Assembly (NCBI GenBank): GCA_017442765.1
Contig: JAFRZC010000144.1
Location: 1-13,111 of the forward strand
Direction of reading: 5' to 3'
DNA: 13,111 bases
From: Prevotella sp.
GTDB taxonomy: Bacteria; Bacteroidota; Bacteroidia; Bacteroidales; Bacteroidaceae
This document shows positions 1 through 6,781 of this stretch, piece after piece (the first letter of the stretch is position 1; the number at the start of each line of letters is the position of its first letter). The position numbers were made by a program, and so were the translations under genes. The notes under the pieces are model-generated. The model was not told the origin of the DNA. It saw only the letters and a list, made by a program, of their open reading frames with translations, and did no database searches.

Positions 1-1
1 C

Positions 2-1741
2 AACGACGGGTGTACCGATGAAACCGAGGAATTTATTGCCGACTACCTGACCGACGAACGTATCACCTATATTAAGAACGAGGAGAACACCGGTCTCGGC
101 CATGCCCTCAACCAAGGACTTAACGCCGCCAAGTATGACTACATTGCCTACTTGCCCTCGGATGATTATTTTGAGCCTGACCATTTAGATGTGAGCCGCC
201 GGAAATTTGCGTCATCACCGGATGCGGTGCTAATCTATCATTCCATCCGTTTTGATGAATCGACCAGCCCTGCTGTGCTGGCCTATAGGACTTGCAAGGG
301 AGCGATACCAGGTTATTGCTTGCAATTGGTTCAGGTGGCTCACAGAAAGACGGCAGACAGATGGATGGAACGGGAAGAATGTGTTACCGAAGACTTGTTT
401 TTAATGTTTTGGCAGAAACTGACATCCAGAGGATTGTTTGTTCCCAGTAAGATGGTTACGTGTGAGTGGACGTGTCATCCCCACCAGCGGCATAAAATCT
501 GTGGCGAGCAGTATGACGGCGGTTTGAACAAGTATCGCTCATACTATCATGTGAAGAGGCCGTTGCGTTTCCGTTGTAACCACTATAAGACCATTGACGA
601 GTTTGTGGCATACGCGGCCTATCGTAAACCTGTCAGTCCCTCAGCTAATGGCTTGAAGATTTTGCTGGTGGGCGAGCTGGCTTACAATTCTGAACGGATT
701 TATGCCTTGGAGGAGGCTGGTCACCGGCTCTATGGTCTCTGGGCAAAGCCGCGTTTCTGCTATTCCACCGTCGGCCCGTTGCCCTTCGGACATGTGGAGG
801 ATGTTCCTTATCGGAATTGGCAAGAACGGGTAAGGGAAATAGCTCCTGATATCATCTACGGGCTTTTGAGTACGTCGGCGATAGAGCTGGCACACGAGGT
901 GCTGAGTGCCCGCTTGGGCATTCCCTTTGTCTGGCAGTTTAAGGAAGGCCCTCATGAGGCGATGAAGGCGGGGATGTGGAAAAAACTTATCGACCTATAT
1001 ACCTATGCCGACGGGCGAATGTTCTTGAACCCGGAAATCAAGAAATGGTATGAACTGTTTATGCCTCCGTCGGCTGGGCAGAACATGTCACTGGTTATCG
1101 ATGCGGATATGCCAAAATCAGAAAGTCTGACAGATGCTTTTTCGGAAAAGCTTTCAGACACAGACGGAGAAGTACATACCGTTGTGACGGGAAGAATAGT
1201 CGGTCTGTCGCCAGAGGAATTTAAAGTCTTGTCAGACAACTCCATCCACTTGCATGTATATAGTGAGAATATGGTTTCGGCCGATGAGGCGTTCATGCCG
1301 TTTATGAAAATAAACGACAAGTATTTCCATATTCACCGCCATTGTCCGCAGTCGCGATGGGTGGAAGAGTTTTCGAAATACGACGCAGGCTGGCTTCATA
1401 GTGTCAAGAGTCATAATGATGGAAACCTACTTCGTGCAAATTGGAGCGACCTTAACCTTCCTGCCCGCATCAACACGTTGGCATTTGCCGGCATCCCCAT
1501 GATACAGCGTTCAAATATGGGACAAATCAACGCCCAACGTTCATACGTGGAAAAATACGGAATGGGAATATTCTACAATACGATATACGGACTTGTCGCC
1601 CAACTAAAAGACAAGGAATTTCTGCGCCAGACAGAGGAGAATGTGCGAAAGCATCGTGGAGCGTTTGCCTTCGATTCCCATATAGATGAGCTGACAGCAT
1701 TTTTTATGGATGTAAGGAGAAAGGTTTATGAACGGCAATAA
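2..1741 (+). CDS. Two-domain glycosyltransferase (GT2 fused to GT-B domain), 5' partial
   Basis: The frame is open to the left edge, so the N-terminus is missing; 579 residues are visible. Residues 1-60 are the core of a GT-A (GT2) fold: NDGCTDET at the first residues is the nucleotide-binding NDGSxD motif, and PSDDYFEPDH (about 51-60) carries the metal-binding DxD. From about residue 218 (LKILLVGELAYNSERIYALEEAGH) a second domain begins that looks like a GT-B (GT4-like) Rossmann half. It ends with a sugar-nucleotide side around LPARINTLAFAGIPMIQ (about 485-500). The protein probably transfers sugars in the cytoplasm; donor and acceptor cannot be read from the sequence. It overlaps the next gene by 14 bases, which implies translational coupling with a LanC-like protein. 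That would fit peptide or protein glycosylation, but a cell-surface glycan role is equally possible. Confidence 0.85.
   Translation, partial: NDGCTDETEEFIADYLTDERITYIKNEENTGLGHALNQGLNAAKYDYIAYLPSDDYFEPDHLDVSRRKFASSPDAVLIYHSIRFDESTSPAVLAYRTCKGAIPGYCLQLVQVAHRKTADRWMEREECVTEDLFLMFWQKLTSRGLFVPSKMVTCEWTCHPHQRHKICGEQYDGGLNKYRSYYHVKRPLRFRCNHYKTIDEFVAYAAYRKPVSPSANGLKILLVGELAYNSERIYALEEAGHRLYGLWAKPRFCYSTVGPLPFGHVEDVPYRNWQERVREIAPDIIYGLLSTSAIELAHEVLSARLGIPFVWQFKEGPHEAMKAGMWKKLIDLYTYADGRMFLNPEIKKWYELFMPPSAGQNMSLVIDADMPKSESLTDAFSEKLSDTDGEVHTVVTGRIVGLSPEEFKVLSDNSIHLHVYSENMVSADEAFMPFMKINDKYFHIHRHCPQSRWVEEFSKYDAGWLHSVKSHNDGNLLRANWSDLNLPARINTLAFAGIPMIQRSNMGQINAQRSYVEKYGMGIFYNTIYGLVAQLKDKEFLRQTEENVRKHRGAFAFDSHIDELTAFFMDVRRKVYERQ
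1714..1724 (+). promoter_or_regulatory. Shine-Dalgarno site for the LanC-like gene
   Basis: AAGGAGAAAGG lies inside the end of the glycosyltransferase gene, with AGGAG eight bases before the ATG at 1728. Good Shine-Dalgarno sites are uncommon in Bacteroidota, and this one supports the overlapping start. Confidence 0.6.
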
Positions 1742-2594
1742 AGCGATAGATACTCAACTTTTGCAAATGGCGAATACCCTTATGACGTATGGCTACCACA
1801 TAAAGGGCAGCGGACTCATGAACGGGAAAATGGGAATAGTGCTATTTCTGTATGCTTATTCTCGTTATGCGGGAAGTAAGGACGTGGAGGAGTTTGCCGG
1901 TGATATGCTGGACGTGGTGATGAAGGACGTGAAGCGGATGGGTGCAGATTTTGAGAGTGGTTTTACAGGAGTAGGCTGGGGATTACGTTGGCTGTTCCGA
2001 AACGGATTTGTCGAAGGAGACATGAATCAGATATTGAAACCGATAGATGAAGGTGTTTTTTCCCGGATGGACTGCAATCCAGCCATGTCTTCCTTCGGCC
2101 AGCTGGTTTATTTAGCGGATCGAATGGGCGACAGTAACCCGGAATACGATTTGAGAAAGATGGTGAACATTGTTCTTGAAAATATAGGGAAAGGAATTAC
2201 TGTCCATGCCGATGAGTTGCAGTTGACACATGTTAATGCCATTTACTATTTTCTTAATCATGTGCGCGACTGTGGAAATGAAAAAGAGATTAAGACGATA
2301 GAGCGTTTATTGTCAACACGAGTACACGACATGGCTGGGGATGGTCTTCGGGATGATATGGCGATACCTCCTTGTTCCGAGGATATGGATATACAGAACT
2401 ATATAGAGTCCGCACTGAGGGAATATATGTTTTCAGGAAAGAGCGACCCGGTTGTCTTACCGTATCTCGTTATCGAAGACTTTGTCACAGCAGCTTATCA
2501 GCGTCTGCTTACAGAGGATATGACTTTCAGGAAGGGGTTTGCAGGACTTGGATTTATATTACTAACAAATTTGTTTAATAAAAAAAATAATTGA
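1728..2594 (+). CDS. LanC-like alpha/alpha-barrel protein without zinc ligands
   Basis: The 288-residue protein shows the glycine-rich helix-start motifs of the LanC superfamily: GSGLMNGKMGIVLFLYAYSR (about 27-46), SGFTGVGWGLRWL (about 77-89), and KGFAGLGFILLTNLF near the C-terminus. LanC enzymes cyclise dehydroamino acids with cysteine using a zinc bound by two Cys and one His (WCxG and CHG motifs). Neither motif is present; the few cysteines lie in DCNP, RDCG and PPCSED. It is also shorter than typical LanC proteins of about 400 residues. It is therefore more likely a binding, scaffold or otherwise repurposed member than a lanthionine cyclase (inference). The start overlaps the upstream glycosyltransferase, and the stop lies two bases before the next start, so all three are probably one operon. 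Confidence 0.75.
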   Translation: MNGNKAIDTQLLQMANTLMTYGYHIKGSGLMNGKMGIVLFLYAYSRYAGSKDVEEFAGDMLDVVMKDVKRMGADFESGFTGVGWGLRWLFRNGFVEGDMNQILKPIDEGVFSRMDCNPAMSSFGQLVYLADRMGDSNPEYDLRKMVNIVLENIGKGITVHADELQLTHVNAIYYFLNHVRDCGNEKEIKTIERLLSTRVHDMAGDGLRDDMAIPPCSEDMDIQNYIESALREYMFSGKSDPVVLPYLVIEDFVTAAYQRLLTEDMTFRKGFAGLGFILLTNLFNKKNN

Positions 2595-2596
2595 TT

Positions 2597-3589
2597 ATGG
2601 CAAAAAAGCTGATGAGTTCGCCTACGGTTGCACAGTGCAACCAGATGGCAAGTTATTTTTCTACACAAGAACAACAAGAAACAGCATTTAGAATTTGCAT
2701 GGCAGGTGAGTTTGCGCACATCAATGCTTTTGGTTTTGTGTGGGTAAACCAATCTGGAGGTGAAGAAACCATTGAACACGCTGAAATAGCTAATCTTAAT
2801 AGTGCGTATAATCAAGTGTTCACTAATGGGGTGCCTGGTACATCCACAAATCCGCATACAGCGGATTTCTATAACAAATTGGCAAAATATGATGAATGGC
2901 CAGGAGGATATGTGGAAAATTTCGGACATGTAGGAGCAGCTTCGGCATGTTCTAATGCTTATGGTTGCTCAATGATACATGGAAGTTCTCTTGTGTCCAA
3001 AGGCTCGTCTGACGCACCTCTCCCAATTTCTAAGTTTTATGAATTAGATCATTATAATCTATGGCAAGGTGGATATATAGAACACTATGGGAACAAACCA
3101 AGTACGGTACATGTTTTGTTAAATTCTGGCGGTCAGTCCCTGGTTACATTGGGCGATGGAAAAAGCACGATTGGCAGTTTGCTGAATTTGGGAAAGATGA
3201 TACGGGCAGAAGAAGATCAAACGTTACTGGAAAATAGTTTTACTGCTGCAGGTGTAAATGTCGGGACAGATGATGCTATCGACAATTACATCATGGAGGA
3301 CGTAGTTGGCTGGAGACCAATGATTACGACAGCTCAGAGTTTAAAAAACAGCCGTCATCTGCTTTCTGAGGGCTATGTTTTCTACGCCCGAATATTAGAA
3401 GGAAATGTCAGTGGTAATCCAGACCCTCATATTGCAGGGCATGATTGCATCATCGTTGACTATAATCCTGTCAGACATCAGTATATTTACATTGATGCGG
3501 TGGGAAATCAGATAATGACTTTAAGTGAGTCAGCTTTGGAAACTGGAAGTAAAACTTTGGCAATTAAAATAGTCCAAATCCCACATTAA
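2597..3589 (+). CDS. Unrecognised 330-aa protein with papain/C39-like C-terminal pattern
   Basis: I do not recognise this family. The ATG at 2597 is preferred over an in-frame TTG six bases earlier that overlaps the upstream stop. There is no signal peptide or membrane segment, so the product begins life in the cytoplasm. Two copies of a W-x-G-G-Y-[VI]-E-[NH]-[FY]-G motif (W101 and W156), each preceded by an FY...W stretch, suggest an internal repeat of about 55 residues. Near the C-terminus, GHDCIIVDYNPVRHQYIYID (H282 and D300) resembles the His and Asp/Asn strands of papain-like or C39 peptidases. The nucleophile is unclear; cysteines lie at 14, 34, 118, 124 and 284. The DNA is AT-rich (33% GC in 2761-2820 by hand count), unlike the GC-rich right half, so transfer is possible. 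Directly downstream of the LanC-like gene, it could be the modified substrate, a protease or an effector. Confidence 0.75.
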   Translation: MAKKLMSSPTVAQCNQMASYFSTQEQQETAFRICMAGEFAHINAFGFVWVNQSGGEETIEHAEIANLNSAYNQVFTNGVPGTSTNPHTADFYNKLAKYDEWPGGYVENFGHVGAASACSNAYGCSMIHGSSLVSKGSSDAPLPISKFYELDHYNLWQGGYIEHYGNKPSTVHVLLNSGGQSLVTLGDGKSTIGSLLNLGKMIRAEEDQTLLENSFTAAGVNVGTDDAIDNYIMEDVVGWRPMITTAQSLKNSRHLLSEGYVFYARILEGNVSGNPDPHIAGHDCIIVDYNPVRHQYIYIDAVGNQIMTLSESALETGSKTLAIKIVQIPH

Positions 3590-3599
3590 AGAGACAAAA

Positions 3600-3640
3600 G
3601 GACTCCTCTTATGATGAAGTAAAATAGGGAGTCCCTTACT
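3600..3640 (+). terminator. Possible stem-loop terminator after the three-gene unit
   Basis: GGACTCC (3600-3606) pairs with GGAGTCC (3628-3634), followed by a pyrimidine- and T-rich tail. The loop is about 21 bases and the T-run is interrupted, so this is a weak intrinsic terminator. It lies 11 bases after the stop of the 330-residue protein. Confidence 0.45.
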
Positions 3641-3674
3641 TTTGAGTCGCTGTGTACGAATCTTGTTAGAATCT

Positions 3675-4046
3675 ATGAGTGCGAGGAAAAAGAACGGTGA
3701 CGAAGTGTTCAGACATGGCGAGATTTATATCCGTTTCGAGGATGTCCGCAGATGCAAAAAAGGCGAGCTGCCTCTGTCGGATAAAGACTGGGAACTGTTT
3801 GAACAGGAGTTTGGCAGATGCTATTCGGATTATTATGCTTCCGTTGTCTGCTCTTCCCGACTTACTACCGTTCGTCAGCGGCGCGTGTGCATGTTGATGC
3901 GCCTGGGCTATCGGCAAGGAGAAATGGCGATTGTGCTGAATGTCAGCAAGGGAGTGGTGAACAAGATTAAAAGGCAAATTAACTTTCATTTTTTCGGCAT
4001 GTCGGAATCTTCTTCATTGGCAGATAACCTTCTGAAGTCTTTTTAG
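3675..4046 (+). CDS. Short HTH regulator: isolated output module of a TPR/HTH-type protein
   Basis: The ATG at 3675 gives 123 residues; a TTG at 3642 would add 11. LSDKDWELFEQEFGRCYSDY followed by LTTVRQRRVCMLMRLGYRQG and EMAIVLNVSKGVVNKIKRQI matches the arrangement at the C-terminus of many Bacteroidota regulators: a DW..F...F helix, then a LuxR/sigma-70-region-4-like helix-turn-helix. In those proteins this module follows TPR repeats, a membrane helix and a coiled coil, none of which is present here. The gene is thus either a stand-alone DNA-binding protein or a 5'-truncated remnant. Its TAG stop lies inside the first of two 20-bp direct repeats that precede the promoter of the next gene, so it may bind there (inference). 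Confidence 0.7.
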   Translation: MSARKKNGDEVFRHGEIYIRFEDVRRCKKGELPLSDKDWELFEQEFGRCYSDYYASVVCSSRLTTVRQRRVCMLMRLGYRQGEMAIVLNVSKGVVNKIKRQINFHFFGMSESSSLADNLLKSF

Positions 4047-4084
4047 GGGTATACAAAAAGTCCGTTTAGGGGTATACAAAAAGT
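4042..4084 (+). repeat. Two identical 20-bp direct repeats, candidate operator
   Basis: TTTAGGGGTATACAAAAAGT occurs at 4042-4061 and again, without a mismatch, at 4065-4084. The repeat period is 23 bp, about two helical turns. Each copy contains the palindrome GTATAC. The second copy ends 10 bases before the -33 box of the next promoter, a position typical of activator sites. The first copy includes the stop codon of the HTH gene. Confidence 0.75.
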
Positions 4085-4094
4085 TTGAGAAACA

Positions 4095-4126
4095 TTTGGA
4101 GCGTGCCTTTTAAAGCTCTATTTTTG
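4095..4126 (+). promoter_or_regulatory. Bacteroidota-type promoter (-33 TTTG, -7 TATTTTTG)
   Basis: TTTG at 4095-4098 and TATTTTTG at 4119-4126 are separated by 20 bases, within the 19-21 known for the primary sigma factor of this phylum. Transcription would start near 4130, leaving a leader of about 35 bases before the ATG at 4166. Confidence 0.7.
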
Positions 4127-4165
4127 CACATGAAAGAATCTATTGAAACTTAAAACTATGAGATT

Positions 4166-5980
4166 ATGAAAAGGAAAGTATTACTTCTAATGGTTGTCTT
4201 GCTCTCTGTCGTGACAGGAGCGAGGGCAGCGGACGGCACTTACAACCCTTCTGTGCCTGTTGTGATTTCGGGGTTTACCCCTGAGTCGGGCAGTGCTGCC
4301 CAGCAAGTGGTCATCAGCGGTTCTAATTTTGGAAACGATGTTGACAAAGTAAGTGTGACCATCGGTGAGAAATCCGCCGTACTTGCCAGCGTGGCGGACA
4401 ATATCATCTACTGCTACGTGCCCTCTGGTGCGTTTACCGGTGTTGTTGAGGTGACTGTTGGCGACGACGAGACGGGTCGGCAGACCGCCCGTGCCTCAAA
4501 GCGTTTCAATTATGAGCGCAGGATGGTGGTTGGCAAGCTCTGCGGCTACAAGAACGAGGCTGACGATCAAGGCTGGAAGGACGGGACGTTTGATGAGTGC
4601 GCGGGTTTCCGCAACGACGGTGTGATGCAGTTTTCTCCCTACAACCGCGACCAGCTCTTTGTGGTCTATGATCAGGAGCCTTACTTCTCAAAGACGGCAC
4701 ACGGCATCCAGTTGGTGGATCTCAAGGAGCGCACCGTGCAGACCGTTCTGCCACTGTCGGTGTTCGACAATCAGCGTCTGCGTACCATCGACTTCTGTGT
4801 TGACCCGTTTGCCTATGACGAAAGCGGAAATCTTCTTGGGCGCACCAATGAGGAATGGACTGCAACAGCTACGGCTGAGCAGTTGCGTTGGAAGGAACAT
4901 CTGATTGTCGCCGCCGACAACGATGATGCCGATTTCCGTGCCAACTCGGTTTATATCGTCGATCGTGATGCGGACGGCAATTTCTCGGAGGAGTCTGTCG
5001 TCACACCGCTGGCCAATTATCGCCAGTGCAACAGTGCCGCTGTTCATCCCAACGGGGATCTCTACTTCACCAGCTACGCACACGGCGAGGTGGTGCGTCT
5101 TGACATGAACACCTACTGGAACTGTGTAGAGGCATTGAAGACAGGGAATCCCGACGCGACGGAGTGGAATCCTTTCGTAAAGGACAATGTATCCGGCGCG
5201 TTCAAGGTGCTCTTCAACGTTGGAAGAGACTACAGCGAGTGCCAGTTCGACATTCATCCTACGGGCAAGTATGCCTATATCGTGGTTGTTAATCAGCAAT
5301 GCATCCTGCGCAGCGACTATGACGAAGCCGCTGGGGAGTTCCTTCCGCCACACTTGGTGGCAGGCTCTCCTTATCGGAAAGGTTTTGTTGATGGTACAGG
5401 CGAGGAGGCGCGGCTTGCCCGTCCGTATCAGGGCATTTTCGTAAAGAATGGTGAGTATGAGAAAGAGGGTGAGGAGGATGTCTATGACTTCTTCTTCAGC
5501 GACAATAGCTTGTATCCTTCTCATGATATCAGTGTGAAAATGGAAGCCCATGCCCTACGTGTGCTCACTCCAGACGGATATGTGGAGACCTACGCCGGCG
5601 GCAATATGAACACACACGACGACGGCAAGCCTTATGGCTCGGAGAACGGCGAGCTGCGCGATGAGGCACGTTTTGACCGGCCGACGGGCATAGCCTGTGA
5701 TGTGCATATCGATGCCTTGACGGGTGAGTCAACACGCATTTTCTACATCCTTGACACGATGAACCGCTGTATCCGCACCATTACCCTGGAGGAGCCTGAG
5801 AGCAAAACGACGGGAATCAATGCAATACATAATGAAAAATGCATAATGCATAATGCTACAAACGCTGTCTATGACTTGCAAGGCCGGAAAGTGGCTGACA
5901 ATCCCTCTTCCTTCATCTCTCACCCCTCATCCAAGCCTGGCATCTACATCAAGAACGGGCGGAAAATAGTTGTCAAATAA
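4166..5980 (+). CDS. Secreted IPT/TIG plus NHL-type beta-propeller protein with C-terminal sorting domain
   Basis: MKRKVLLLMVVLLSVVTGARA is a signal peptide with likely cleavage after A21. Residues about 30-115 form an IPT/TIG Ig-like domain (ISGFTPESGSAAQQVVISGS is the hallmark start). The remainder to about 545 looks like a beta-propeller with NHL-type blades, clearest at DGTGEEARLARPYQGIFV and GELRDEARFDRPTGIACD, followed by an ILDTMNRCIRTIT strand. The last ~55 residues are a sorting domain (VYDLQGRKV, then GIYIKNGRKIVVK) of the type used by type IX secretion. The protein is therefore expected outside the cell or on its surface. A glycan-binding role is plausible because IPT/TIG proteins are common in polysaccharide-use loci, but no SusC/SusD pair is seen here. 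The sorting domain contains two heptanucleotide arrays in its coding DNA. The gene has its own promoter and terminator. Confidence 0.85.
   Translation: MKRKVLLLMVVLLSVVTGARAADGTYNPSVPVVISGFTPESGSAAQQVVISGSNFGNDVDKVSVTIGEKSAVLASVADNIIYCYVPSGAFTGVVEVTVGDDETGRQTARASKRFNYERRMVVGKLCGYKNEADDQGWKDGTFDECAGFRNDGVMQFSPYNRDQLFVVYDQEPYFSKTAHGIQLVDLKERTVQTVLPLSVFDNQRLRTIDFCVDPFAYDESGNLLGRTNEEWTATATAEQLRWKEHLIVAADNDDADFRANSVYIVDRDADGNFSEESVVTPLANYRQCNSAAVHPNGDLYFTSYAHGEVVRLDMNTYWNCVEALKTGNPDATEWNPFVKDNVSGAFKVLFNVGRDYSECQFDIHPTGKYAYIVVVNQQCILRSDYDEAAGEFLPPHLVAGSPYRKGFVDGTGEEARLARPYQGIFVKNGEYEKEGEEDVYDFFFSDNSLYPSHDISVKMEAHALRVLTPDGYVETYAGGNMNTHDDGKPYGSENGELRDEARFDRPTGIACDVHIDALTGESTRIFYILDTMNRCIRTITLEEPESKTTGINAIHNEKCIMHNATNAVYDLQGRKVADNPSSFISHPSSKPGIYIKNGRKIVVK
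5828..5855 (+). repeat. Four-copy heptanucleotide array CATAATG, in coding sequence
   Basis: Units at 5828, 5835, 5842 and 5849; three are CATAATG and the second is AAAAATG. The array codes for the linker HNEKCIMHNA just before the YDLQGRK motif of the sorting domain. Confidence 0.8.
5904..5931 (+). repeat. Four-unit degenerate heptanucleotide array CCTCATC, in coding sequence
   Basis: Units at 5904 (CCTCTTC), 5911 (CTTCATC), 5918 (TCTCACC) and 5925 (CCTCATC). They encode the loop PSSFISHPSS between the two conserved strands of the sorting domain. The same unit occurs at 10806-10833, and its reverse complement between genes at 6716-6736 and 6868-6895. Confidence 0.7.
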
Positions 5981-6013
5981 ATGAAATAAAGTAATTGGCT
6001 GTTGAGTAGATTA

Positions 6014-6056
6014 GGAGTAGAGAATATTCTAAACAATTCTCTGCTCCCAATTTTTT
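6014..6056 (+). terminator. Intrinsic terminator after the propeller gene
   Basis: GGAGTAGAGAAT (6014-6025) pairs with ATTCTCTGCTCC (6036-6047) through 12 pairs including one T-G wobble, with a 10-base loop. Six T follow at 6051-6056. It ends just before the start of the mutase relic. Confidence 0.8.
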
Positions 6057-6060
6057 GTAA

Positions 6061-6589
6061 ATGACAACAAAAGTAAACGCTTACGACCTCCTTGTTGTCG
6101 GCGGCGGGTTGTATGGGGCAGTGGTGGCGCAGCGGGCGAAGGAGCGGGGACTGCGCGTGCTGGTTCTGGAGCGCCGGAAGGAGATTGGCGGGAACATCCG
6201 CGACGAGTGGCAGGGCGACATCTGCGTGCATCGGTACGGGGCACATATCTTCCATACGGACAATGCCGAGGTGTGGCGGTATGTGAACCGCTTCGCGCGG
6301 TTTGTGCCCTATCGCCACGAGGTGCTGTCGCGCAGCGGCGACCGGCTCTATCACCTGCCGTTCTCGATGACGACGATGAACGAGGTGTTCGGTGTCCGCA
6401 CGACATGGGACACCGGCTATTTTGACGACCGCTATCAGGGCATTCCCGAGCAGGGCTACTCGTCTATGATTGAAAAGATGCTCGGCGGCAGGCTCGGCCT
6501 CTGCCGCTACATGGATATGGACGATGCCGTAGAGGCGGGTTGTGCATTTGTTAGAGTTTGAGAAGGACGGTCTGCGAGACATGGCGTAA
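6061..6589 (+). pseudogene. glf: UDP-galactopyranose mutase relic with internal deletions
   Basis: The enzyme converts UDP-galactopyranose to UDP-galactofuranose and normally has about 370-390 residues; the open frame here (6061-6561) has 166. The N-terminus is well kept: FAD-binding VVGGGLYGAVVAQRAKERG, then IGGNI, then HRYGAHIFHT. After FGVRT (residue 114) the sequence jumps to the YFDDRYQGIPEQGYSSMIEKM segment, losing about 80 residues. After MIEKML it jumps again to GGRLGLCRYMDMDDAVEA, the extreme C-terminus in normal mutases. The lost parts hold most of the substrate-binding residues, including the mobile-loop arginine. A base-level shift at the GCGGG near 6535-6540 would restore a helix-like tail (VVHLLEFEKDGLRDMA) ending at the TAA at 6587, so a third lesion is likely. 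The relic is GC-rich compared with its surroundings and has no promoter that I can see. Confidence 0.85.
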
Positions 6590-6631
6590 ACGTTCTTTAA
6601 CAATTGGCAGTTTCGTTTTAACACGGAGAAT

Positions 6632-6672
6632 GAAGAATTTTCCACGAGAAATCTCGTGGCCGTAAATTCTTC
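6632..6672. repeat. Palindromic hairpin element
   Basis: Outer arms GAAGAATTT (6632-6640) and AAATTCTTC (6664-6672) enclose an inner perfect hairpin CCACGAGAAATCTCGTGG (6642-6659). The outer and inner stems are separated by an asymmetric bulge (T versus CCGT). It lies in gene-free DNA and resembles a dispersed intergenic palindrome. Confidence 0.65.
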
Positions 6673-6690
6673 AACCATGCGTGTGCAATG

Positions 6691-6708
6691 TGTCTGCTGC
6701 CGCAGACA
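6691..6708. repeat. Short perfect hairpin
   Basis: TGTCTGC and GCAGACA form a 7-bp stem around a TGCC loop. No T-run follows, so it is not a convincing terminator. Confidence 0.5.
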
Positions 6709-6715
6709 GAAGAGA

Positions 6716-6736
6716 GATGAAGGATGAGGGATGAGA
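6716..6736 (-). repeat. Three-unit heptanucleotide array (GATGAGG), intergenic
   Basis: Units GATGAAG (6716), GATGAGG (6723) and GATGAGA (6730). The reverse complement is the CCTCATC/CTTCATC unit found inside the two sorting-domain genes. Confidence 0.7.
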
Positions 6737-6781
6737 GTGTGCAACTTTCGTTTTGCGAAACATACAGCTCTCAGCTCCGAG

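Noticed and set aside
1728..2594. Calling the LanC-like protein a lanthionine cyclase of a lantibiotic cluster
   Set aside because: The zinc-binding Cys, Cys and His motifs are missing, and no dehydratase or short precursor peptide is visible.
4688..5551. Long minus-strand open frame (287 codons) antisense to the propeller gene
   Set aside because: It is a shadow of a well-supported gene, has no recognisable domain or start signals, and lies wholly inside the coding frame.
6061..6561. Annotating the short mutase frame as a functional enzyme
   Set aside because: It lacks most of the substrate-binding region and over half of the normal length.
5944..6744. Minus-strand open frame (266 codons) over the mutase relic and repeats
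   Set aside because: It runs through a terminator, a recognisable glf relic on the other strand and hairpin repeats.
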